11,838 nt of DNA from Bacteroidia bacterium (lineage in GTDB: Bacteria; Bacteroidota; Bacteroidia; Bacteroidales; P3). The stretch lies in NCBI GenBank assembly GCA_025999775.1, contig BNXT01000023.1, positions 1 through 11,838 on the forward strand, read 5' to 3'. A program made the translations under genes and the position numbers. A model generated the notes under the pieces. It was not told where the DNA came from. It saw only the letters and a program-made list of their open reading frames with translations, and searched no databases. This document shows, in pieces, positions 6,236 to 11,838 of the stretch. Every line of letters begins with the position of its first letter. The stretch's first letter is position 1.

Positions 6236-7162
6236 ATGCAGCACAAAACCCTAAATAATATCCTGTCAGATTACGCTCAAATGGACGTTGACAGTTTGGT
6301 GGAGTTCAAAGATTTCGCCGAGCAGTACCCCTATTGTCAGAGTTTACACATACTGTATTTACTCAATTTACGCCGTTTAGAAGAAGATACGTTTCCGGCG
6401 GCTTTAGCATCGACCGCTATCCGAGTTTATGATCGCACATTACTAAAAAGTCATGTTGAGAAAGTGGATACACTGTTTGCACATCCGGAACCCGCTGTAC
6501 CTAAAACGGTAAAAGCGACTACGCCACTTAAAAATCTGTCCCAGAAAACGATTTCCGACTTGCTGCATATACCCAAAACGACCGTAAGATCCACGCCATT
6601 ACCGCGCTCCTCCGGCGAGACAAGGGATTTAAATGTAGAGGTTACGCCGTTATCGCGCTCTGCTGACCGAACCAGGGATGTCAAGATTTCACAAATTCAA
6701 GTACCCCCATCAGCACGCACGGACGAAGAATATCTTGAATTGATGCGGCAAGAGGCTTTAGCCAAAATCAATCAACGACTGACCGCTTTGCGGCAAGCTA
6801 ACGGTCCCACCTCGCCTCTTGTGCAAACGCCTACGCCAATCGCAGAGACTCAACCCCTACAACCTAAAACCAATAAACTTAAAACGTCTGGGGAACTCAT
6901 TGATACCATCATCGAAACCAACCCAAAGATATCCAAAATAGAGACGGAAAAAACAGGGAAATCGCTATCAACATGGAAAACCAAGGAAGCGATGAGTTTG
7001 CGTGAAGACTATGCGTTGGTAAGCGAAACACTGGCTAAAGTGTATCTATCACAAGGCGCTACAAAAAAAGCCATTGAGGTTTACAAAAATCTAAGCAAGA
7101 AATTCCCCGAAAGGAAGGCGTACTTCACCAAAATCATCAAATCCGTAGATGCTAACGCGTAG
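6236..7162 (+). CDS. conserved Bacteroidota protein with TPR-like C-terminus
   Basis: A 308-residue cytoplasmic protein with no signal peptide. It belongs to a Bacteroidota family that I know only as hypothetical, often found next to secG. The N-terminal block (about 20-75) carries FAEQYPYCQSLHILYLLNLR and TAIRVYDRTLL, which match the family. Residues 95-215 are a Pro/Thr/Ser-rich linker. ELIDTIIETNPKIS (220-233) and a TPR-like helix pair, SETLAKVYLSQGATKKAIEVY followed by NLSKKFP (263-291), close the protein. The TPR suggests protein-protein binding; the partner is unknown. The ATG at 6236 is kept although the promoter box ends 8 bp upstream, because a later start would lose the conserved N-terminal block and an in-frame stop at 6209-6211 excludes an earlier one. 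The linker contains a 51-bp imperfect duplication. The gene converges on the methyltransferase gene, with 45 bp between stops. Confidence 0.8.
   Translation: MQHKTLNNILSDYAQMDVDSLVEFKDFAEQYPYCQSLHILYLLNLRRLEEDTFPAALASTAIRVYDRTLLKSHVEKVDTLFAHPEPAVPKTVKATTPLKNLSQKTISDLLHIPKTTVRSTPLPRSSGETRDLNVEVTPLSRSADRTRDVKISQIQVPPSARTDEEYLELMRQEALAKINQRLTALRQANGPTSPLVQTPTPIAETQPLQPKTNKLKTSGELIDTIIETNPKISKIETEKTGKSLSTWKTKEAMSLREDYALVSETLAKVYLSQGATKKAIEVYKNLSKKFPERKAYFTKIIKSVDANA
6593..6694 (+). repeat. 51-bp imperfect in-frame tandem duplication inside the TPR-tailed gene
   Basis: Codons for TPLPRSSGETRDLNVEV (starting at 6593) are followed by TPLSRSADRTRDVKIS (starting at 6644), giving a 17-residue period. 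The DNA copies share ACGCC-TTA-CGCGCTC and AGGGAT blocks but differ at many bases, so the duplication is not recent. It lies in the flexible linker and keeps the frame. Confidence 0.75.
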
Positions 7163-7207
7163 ATAGCGCTCGAAAACTGTGGAGTGTGGAGAGTGGTTTT
7201 GACACAT

Positions 7208-7912
7208 TTACGCAAACTGTCCCATTAAGAACACGGTGTTTTGCTTGTCCACATTCGGCAAAGATGACCGCCATTGAGCGATCGTTCGGGTGCATATAAA
7301 AGCGTCGCCCTGTGTAATATTTTTGGCTATACACAGGGCGGTACGAAGATCACACACACGACACAACGACTCCATTAGATGAGTGTTGCGGTACGGTGTT
7401 TCTATAAAAATTTGGGTTTGGTTATCCTTATGGACAAGCGTTTCTAAGGCTTTTATTTTAGCTTCACGCGCCGACTTCTCAATCGGAAGATACCCGTTGA
7501 AAGCAAAGTTTTGTCCGTTTAAGCCGGAAGCCATCAAAGCAAGTAAAATAGACGACGGTCCTACCAAAGGTATCACGGGTATCCCTTGACGATGTGCCAT
7601 AGCAACGATCGTTGCACCCGGATCAGCCACACACGGAACGCCCGCCTCCGACAATAAACCTATGGAACCCTCTGCAATGGTGTCCAAAAACGTACTGCGT
7701 TCCTGTGCTGTTGTATTTTCATTCAACACTAAAAACCGAACGCTGTCAAAATCTCTATTATAGCCTATTTGTCGAAGAAACCGCCGTGCTGTGCGCACAT
7801 TTTCTACAATGAATGTTTCTATCGGTTGTATCGTAGCCGCCATACTCGCAGGAAAAACCTCCGAGACATCGCTAACGCCAATGCTACTTGGAATAAGCAG
7901 CAGTACATTCAT
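7208..7912 (-). CDS. RsmI-family SAM-dependent methyltransferase (tetrapyrrole methylase fold)
   Basis: A 234-residue protein of the family of 16S rRNA (cytidine1402-2'-O)-methyltransferase. The characteristic core is present: GLLSEAGVPCVADPG (85-99), IPLVGPSSILLAL (114-126), NGYLP (139-143), and IFIETPYR (168-175). It is about 50 residues shorter than typical RsmI and lacks the usual N-terminal VATPIGNLxD and CEDTR motifs; LLLIPSSIGVSD stands in their place. Bacteroidota often carry such a short paralogue beside a true RsmI, so this is probably the paralogue and the substrate is uncertain. An RNA or nucleotide methyl acceptor is an inference from the family. Its ATG is 13 bp after the dnaA stop, so it is likely co-transcribed with dnaA. 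Confidence 0.85.
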   Translation of the reverse strand: MNVLLLIPSSIGVSDVSEVFPASMAATIQPIETFIVENVRTARRFLRQIGYNRDFDSVRFLVLNENTTAQERSTFLDTIAEGSIGLLSEAGVPCVADPGATIVAMAHRQGIPVIPLVGPSSILLALMASGLNGQNFAFNGYLPIEKSAREAKIKALETLVHKDNQTQIFIETPYRNTHLMESLCRVCDLRTALCIAKNITQGDAFICTRTIAQWRSSLPNVDKQNTVFLMGQFA

Positions 7913-7925
7913 CCGACAAATAATG

Positions 7926-9179
7926 TTAACATTTCAGTTTCTTCTCCAAATCTTGAACCTGCAATTTATACTTTTTGTTCGTATCGCACTGGTTTTTGAC
8001 CGTTCGGTGTGCGTGCAGAACTGTGGCATGGTCTTTATTTCCGCACAACTTCCCTATTTTTGCGAGGGAACTTTGGGTATATTCTTTGGAGAAGTACATG
8101 ACTAATTGCCGTGCCTGAACGATTTCTCGCTTGCGGGTATTGGAGTTGATGTCGTTGACCGAGATATTAAAATGGTCGCATACCACGCTTTTGATGTAGT
8201 CAATCGACACTTCTTTGTTCGTATTCGTTGCTATTTGGTCGATGATACCACGAACAAGGTCTAACGTAATAGTACGTTTGCTTAGAATGGATTCAGCCAA
8301 TATGGTTTTGAGTACGCCTTCTATTTCACGAACATTATTAGAGATACGATAAGCGATATATTCTACTACATCATCAGGTATCACAATGCCGCCGTCATCC
8401 ATAATTTTGCTCTTGATAATTTGCACGCGCGTTTCTGCGTCGGGCGGCGTTAATTGAGCAGATAGTCCCCACTTGAAACGCGATAACAAGCGCGGTTCAA
8501 TGTCTTCCATTTCTAACGGCGATTTATCGGACGTAAGCACGATTTGCTTATTGTTTTGATGCAGATAATTGAACAAGTGAAACAATTGCTCTTGGGTAGC
8601 CGCTTTGCCGGCAAAATTATGAATATCGTCCATTAACAAAACATCTATCGACTGATAAAAATAATTAAAATCGTTGACCGTCTGGTTTTTTACCGAGGCT
8701 ATAAACTGGCGAAGGAAATCTTCGGAAGAGACATAGAGTACTGTTTTATCGGGGAAATTTTCTTTAATTTTAATACCGATAGAATGTAGCAAGTGAGTTT
8801 TTCCAAGACCCGTAGCGCTGTAAACAAACATCGGATTGAAAGCATTACCGCCGGGGTTGTCGGCAATAGCATAACCCGCCGACCGTGCTAAACGATTACA
8901 TTCGCCTTCAATAAAATTATCGAATGTATAGTGATGATTGAGATTGGAGTTAATCTTGATTTTTTTAGGAATACCGGCACAAACCCAAGGGTCAATCTTT
9001 TGGTTTTCAGAAGTTGGAATAAGGATGGCAGGATTCTGAATGGCTTTGCGATTATGTGAAGGCGCTTGCATGCACGTAGAATCGCTGGCATCAATCAGTA
9101 TGTTATATAGCAATCGACCGTTAGCGCCCAATTCTCTCCGAATAACCATCCTAAGCAAATCAATATAGTTTGCCTCCAA
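7926..9179 (-). CDS. dnaA: chromosomal replication initiator DnaA, 5'-truncated (domain I missing)
   Basis: It binds DnaA boxes at oriC and melts the origin. The 417 residues counted from a TTG at 9179 carry the AAA+ domain with a Walker A variant SATGLGKTH (121-129; the first Gly is Ser121), Walker B LLMDDIH (181-187), sensor 1 LTSDK (215-219), arginine finger region PRLLSRFKWG (229-238), and sensor 2 NVREIEGVL (282-290). The C-terminal HTH ends in GNKDHATVLHAHRTV (380-394), the domain IV signature. Homology to Bacteroides DnaA continues upstream of the TTG: FYFQVPSRYFCDY (9218-9180) matches the end of domain I. It then meets TAA at 9219-9221. The first 40 or so residues, which bind DnaB helicase and self-associate, are absent in all frames, and the upstream DNA belongs to another gene. 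Real loss, a second copy elsewhere, or a chimeric join are all possible; the chosen start is arbitrary. Confidence 0.93.
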   Translation of the reverse strand: MEANYIDLLRMVIRRELGANGRLLYNILIDASDSTCMQAPSHNRKAIQNPAILIPTSENQKIDPWVCAGIPKKIKINSNLNHHYTFDNFIEGECNRLARSAGYAIADNPGGNAFNPMFVYSATGLGKTHLLHSIGIKIKENFPDKTVLYVSSEDFLRQFIASVKNQTVNDFNYFYQSIDVLLMDDIHNFAGKAATQEQLFHLFNYLHQNNKQIVLTSDKSPLEMEDIEPRLLSRFKWGLSAQLTPPDAETRVQIIKSKIMDDGGIVIPDDVVEYIAYRISNNVREIEGVLKTILAESILSKRTITLDLVRGIIDQIATNTNKEVSIDYIKSVVCDHFNISVNDINSNTRKREIVQARQLVMYFSKEYTQSSLAKIGKLCGNKDHATVLHAHRTVKNQCDTNKKYKLQVQDLEKKLKC

Positions 9180-9199
9180 GTAATCACAAAAATACCTAC

Positions 9200-9340
9200 T
9201 TGGAACTTGAAAATAAAATTAACGTACTAAGTATTGGTGGTAGTATGATTGCCGCCGGTAAAGATTCAACAAAAGCCAAATTGGCGATTAATGAAATGGT
9301 GCGGAATATTGATAAGTGTATCCAGCTGTTAGACGGATAA
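9200..9340 (+). pseudogene. C-terminal fragment of the coiled-coil gene that normally precedes zapA
   Basis: The plus-strand frame ending at TAA 9338-9340 reads ENKINVL, then SIGGSMIAAGKDSTKAKLAI and NEMVRNIDKCIQLLDG. This matches the end of the short (about 95-100 residue) coiled-coil protein encoded just before zapA in Bacteroidota, whose tail is typically KINELVREIDKCIALLN. The coiled-coil part is missing: going upstream the sequence becomes dnaA on the other strand at about 9206-9221. The frame stays open to 9155 but has no ATG before 9245. The spacing of 5 bp to zapA is that of an operon, so the gene was intact before the break. Confidence 0.7.
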
Positions 9341-9345
9341 TACCT

Positions 9346-9630
9346 ATGGAAGAACAATCAATCATATTAGTCATTGCTGACAGACCCTATAAGTTGCAAG
9401 TTAGGCCGGAAGACGAAGCGTTGTTTCGTGATGCAACCAAGCACATCAATGAACGTATAAAAGTTTATAAGACATATGCGTTTAAAGATTCGCAGGATTT
9501 GATTGCTATGGTTGCGTTGCAATACACAACCAACGCGTTGCGCAATGAACGCATGGTTAAGTTTAGAGATCAGGACATGATCACTAAGCTCAATGCAGTG
9601 AATGAGATCCTTACATCGGCTGTCCTTTAA
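9346..9630 (+). CDS. zapA: cell division protein ZapA
   Basis: A 94-residue FtsZ-ring-associated protein. ZapA dimers and tetramers cross-link FtsZ filaments at mid-cell. The N-terminal globular domain IILVIADRPYKLQVRPEDE with LFRDATKHINERI matches the family pattern (a short beta unit, then an E-x-x-hydrophobic helix), and the rest is helical, ending without a tail. The length is typical. The frame is open from 9316, but that would give ten unconserved residues overlapping the end of the upstream gene; the ATG at 9346 gives the family's N-terminus and a 5-bp gap. The order coiled-coil gene, zapA, 6S-like RNA, rny is typical of Bacteroidota and supports the call. Confidence 0.88.
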   Translation: MEEQSIILVIADRPYKLQVRPEDEALFRDATKHINERIKVYKTYAFKDSQDLIAMVALQYTTNALRNERMVKFRDQDMITKLNAVNEILTSAVL

Positions 9631-9670
9631 CACGCTATTTACGTTCTTACAATATAGACACTTACCGCTT

Positions 9671-9858
9671 CCGCATTCGACATAATTCGGTTTGTAAACT
9701 CAACAGTTTCAAAGTAGGGCGACGCTCATACACGAGAAAGCAGACTACAGACTTCGGTCTCGCACTTTGTGCGACAGTAGATCCTTGAAACACGTTGGCT
9801 AGCCCAAGAATTACACATGGAGTTTACCAAAACTCAATTGTCGGGTGCGGTTTTTTTT
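9671..9858 (+). ncRNA. ssrS: 6S RNA-like (SsrS) transcript
   Basis: The zapA-rny gap holds a rod-like RNA of about 188 nt. The closing stem pairs 9671-9687 with 9836-9850: 11 pairs including two G-U, a 2-nt bulge, then AATT/AATT. The next stems are GTAAACTC (9694-9701) with GAGTTTAC (9820-9827) and GTTTCAA (9706-9712) with TTGAAAC (9785-9791). Between these two, the 3' side has a 28-nt bubble strand that can form a small TTGG/CCAA hairpin, while the 5' side has only 4 nt. The tip carries CTAC/GTAG (9745-9748/9777-9780) enclosing two hairpins, AGAC-TTCG-GTCT and CGCAC-TTT-GTGCG. A rod with an asymmetric central bubble next to zapA is what 6S RNA, the decoy that binds sigma-70-type RNA polymerase, looks like. 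No TAnnTTTG box is seen upstream, so the 5' end is estimated from the pairing. Confidence 0.72.
9836..9858 (+). terminator. intrinsic terminator formed by the closing stem of the 6S-like RNA
   Basis: The 3' arm AATTGTCGGGTGCGG (9836-9850) is directly followed by eight T (9851-9858). Its partner is about 150 nt upstream, so termination depends on the long closing stem. An alternative local hairpin, GAGTTT-acca-AAACTC (9820-9835), could form first. Confidence 0.65.
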
Positions 9859-9899
9859 ACTTAGTACTACAATGTAATTGAAACACATAAATTAAAACT

Positions 9900-11435
9900 A
9901 TGATACCCTATATTATTATCTCCGTTGTTGCACTCGCAGTTGGTCTCGTGCTCGGCTTGACCATAACCAACCGTATATTTAAAATGAAGTACCGCAGAAG
10001 TTTACGGGAAGCCGAAGAAAAAGCCGAGATTATCAAAAAAGAGAAGATGCTTCAGGCTAAAGAAAAGTTCTTACAACTCAAAGCCGATTACGAACAAGAG
10101 GTGAATGACCGTAACAACAAGGTGGCTCAAGCCGAAAATCGTATCAAGCAAAAAGAGCAAAGCACCAATCAAAAACTTGAAGAACTGCAACGTAAACAAA
10201 ACGAAGTTAACGCTCTTAAAGACAAGCTTAACAATCAAATGGAAGTCTTTACAAAACGTAAAACGGAATTAGACCAACAACGCGAACTGCAAGTTCAAAA
10301 ATTGGAAGCTATCGCCGGTCTTTCAGCTAAGAGCGCTAAACAGGAACTTATCGAGGCTATTCGAGATGAAGCTAAAGCCGACGCACTAAGCCAAATTCGG
10401 GACGTGGTGGAAGAAGCTAAACAAACAGCTAATAAGGAAGCTAAAAAGATTATCATCGAAACGATTCAACGTACAGCCACCGAACACGCAGTGGAAAACT
10501 CTGTTTCGACGTTCCACCTTGAAAATGAAGAATCCAAAGGACGTATCATCGGTCGTGAAGGTCGTAATATTCGTACCTTAGAAGCGCTTACAGGTATTGA
10601 AGTTATTATTGACGACTCACCGGACGTCATCATCCTTTCGGGCTTTGATCCGGTACGTCGTGAAGTCGCACGATTGGCGCTGCACCACTTAGTTACCGAT
10701 GGACGTATCCATCCGGCACGTATTGAAGAGGTGGTTACAAAGATATTCAAACAGATCGAACAAGAGATTGTCGAAACCGGCAGACGCACGTGTATTGACC
10801 TTGGTATCCTGAATCTCCATCCTGAACTCGTCCGTATGGTTGGACGCATGAAATACCGTTCGTCGTATGGACAGAATCTTTTACAACACTCCCGTGAAAC
10901 GGCTAACCTTTGCGCTACGATGGCTTCGGAATTAGGCTTAAATCCTAAGATCGCTCGTCGAGCAGGCTTGTTACACGATATTGGCAAAGTCGCAGAGGAA
11001 GAACCCGAATTACCGCACGCACTCTATGGCATGAAATTAGCGGAACGACACAAAGAACGTCCCGAGATTTGCAACGCTATTGGCGCACACCACGATGAAT
11101 GTGAAATGGATAACCTTATTTCGCCCATTGTACAAGCCTGTGATGCCATCTCCGGCGCACGTCCGGGCGCACGACGAGAAGTCGTAGAAGCGTACATCAA
11201 TCGACTTAACAAGTTAGAAGAATTGGCGCTATCCTATCCGGGTGTACTCAAAACGTTTGCTATTCAAGCCGGACGCGAATTACGTGTGATTGTGGGCGCA
11301 GACAAAGTCTCCGATGCCGAATCCGCACAAATATCATTAGACTTGTCGAAAAAGATTCAAGACGAAATGACCTATCCCGGACAAATAAAGATCACGGTTA
11401 TTCGAGAAACACGCTCAATCAATTACGCAAAGTAA
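9900..11435 (+). CDS. rny: ribonuclease Y
   Basis: A 511-residue membrane-anchored endoribonuclease that starts mRNA decay, usual length about 510-525. In order: an N-terminal transmembrane helix (about 4-22), a charged coiled coil (about 30-190, rich in K/E/Q), the KH RNA-binding domain with [12 protein letters not shown] (214-225), then the HD domain with His330 in LLQHS, LLHDIGK (357-363) carrying the His359-Asp360 metal pair, AHHDE (396-400), and Asp415 before [12 protein letters not shown]. The C-terminal domain ends in [11 protein letters not shown] (493-503). All catalytic positions are intact. The ATG at 9900 is 41 bp after the T-tract of the 6S-like RNA. No consensus promoter is obvious in that gap. 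Its last 13 bp overlap the convergent thioesterase gene. Confidence 0.97.
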   Translation: MIPYIIISVVALAVGLVLGLTITNRIFKMKYRRSLREAEEKAEIIKKEKMLQAKEKFLQLKADYEQEVNDRNNKVAQAENRIKQKEQSTNQKLEELQRKQNEVNALKDKLNNQMEVFTKRKTELDQQRELQVQKLEAIAGLSAKSAKQELIEAIRDEAKADALSQIRDVVEEAKQTANKEAKKIIIETIQRTATEHAVENSVSTFHLENEESKGRIIGREGRNIRTLEALTGIEVIIDDSPDVIILSGFDPVRREVARLALHHLVTDGRIHPARIEEVVTKIFKQIEQEIVETGRRTCIDLGILNLHPELVRMVGRMKYRSSYGQNLLQHSRETANLCATMASELGLNPKIARRAGLLHDIGKVAEEEPELPHALYGMKLAERHKERPEICNAIGAHHDECEMDNLISPIVQACDAISGARPGARREVVEAYINRLNKLEELALSYPGVLKTFAIQAGRELRVIVGADKVSDAESAQISLDLSKKIQDEMTYPGQIKITVIRETRSINYAK

Positions 11436-11830
11436 CGAACTATTAAATCTAAAAACCATTGCGGCGCTCGGCAGGGACGCCCTGTTTTAGTATCCATATA
11501 TACTAAGGTCGTACTGCCAATATTGAGAAGTTTATCCTCGTTATTGTAAATCTCGTAGTTATATACGATACGCAATAACGGCAGTTGCACTAAGGTCGTA
11601 ACTATACGCAATTCATCATCATACCGCGCAGGGTGTTTGTACTCGCTACGTAACTCAATAACAGGACACATGATGCCGCGTCTCTCCATTTCTGCGTAGG
11701 TAACGCCCAATGACCGCATGATCTCTGCTCGACCAACTTCGTAATATTGTGGATAGTTGCCGTAATAGACAAATCCCATCTGGTCAGTTTCCGAATAGCG
11801 TACCCTCAATTTTGTTTCAACAGAATACAT
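11423..11830 (-). CDS. 4HBT (YbgC-type) acyl-CoA thioesterase
   Basis: A 135-residue single hot-dog-fold protein, the usual length for the YbgC/FadM group, which hydrolyses acyl-CoA thioesters. The signature is [20 protein letters not shown] (9-28) with the catalytic Asp16 and the helix start [14 protein letters not shown] (29-42). The middle [19 protein letters not shown] and the strand [19 protein letters not shown] complete the fold. The substrate cannot be told from sequence; medium-chain or aromatic acyl-CoA are both possible. It converges on rny with a 13-bp overlap of coding ends (11423-11435). Only 8 bp lie upstream in this window, so the promoter is not seen. Confidence 0.92.
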   Translation of the reverse strand: MYSVETKLRVRYSETDQMGFVYYGNYPQYYEVGRAEIMRSLGVTYAEMERRGIMCPVIELRSEYKHPARYDDELRIVTTLVQLPLLRIVYNYEIYNNEDKLLNIGSTTLVYMDTKTGRPCRAPQWFLDLIVRYFA

Positions 11831-11838
11831 ATTTGTAG

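Noticed and set aside
9316..9345. Earlier start for zapA
   Set aside because: It would overlap the end of the upstream coiled-coil frame and add unconserved residues; the ATG at 9346 fits the family.
9221..9350. DnaA domain I in a shifted frame upstream of the stop
   Set aside because: The minus-strand frames here show no domain I pattern, and the plus strand clearly codes for the coiled-coil tail and the start of ZapA.

Overview
The window looks like a chromosomal stretch of a Bacteroidota (probably Bacteroidales) genome. The evidence is the protein families (a Bacteroidota-type ureohydrolase-like protein, a lipoprotein of the short M49 peptidase group, a Bacteroidota-only TPR-tailed protein, and the block coiled-coil gene - zapA - 6S-like RNA - rny), two good matches to the Bacteroides-type promoter (TTTG, 20 bp, TAnnTTTG), and moderate G+C with A-rich leaders and no clear Shine-Dalgarno sites. 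It is mostly core metabolism and housekeeping. I see no defence system, transposase, integrase or CRISPR.

Layout. Positions 1-208 form a perfect 81-bp inverted repeat around a 46-nt spacer; its right arm is the start of the first gene. Rightward genes follow: a ureohydrolase-like protein (128-1291), ATP-dependent PEP carboxykinase pckA (1364-2980), then, behind its own promoter, an M49-type lipoprotein that has lost both zinc histidines (3163-4782) and a dCMP deaminase (4810-5301), probably one transcript. Positions 5302-6235 hold no intact gene. They are a nest of repeats: a long imperfect inverted repeat, a 28-bp palindrome, a hairpin-rich element, the stump of an ORF6N-domain gene on the minus strand, and two arrays of the same 7-bp unit. 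A strong promoter then starts the Bacteroidota-specific TPR-tailed gene (6236-7162) almost without a leader. It converges on a minus-strand pair, dnaA (7926-9179) and an RsmI-family methyltransferase (7208-7912).

At about 9206-9221 two genes are cut head to head. dnaA loses its domain I, and the plus-strand coiled-coil gene that normally precedes zapA keeps only its C-terminal end. To the right the usual order resumes: zapA (9346-9630), a 6S-like RNA whose closing stem forms its own terminator (9671-9858), RNase Y (9900-11435), and a convergent 4HBT thioesterase overlapping rny by 13 bp (11423-11830).

The oddities most worth following are the dnaA/coiled-coil junction, the foldback at the left edge, the M49 protein with a broken active site, and the repeat nest with its heptamer array and structured element. 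The first two could be assembly or whole-genome-amplification chimeras; sequence alone cannot settle that.
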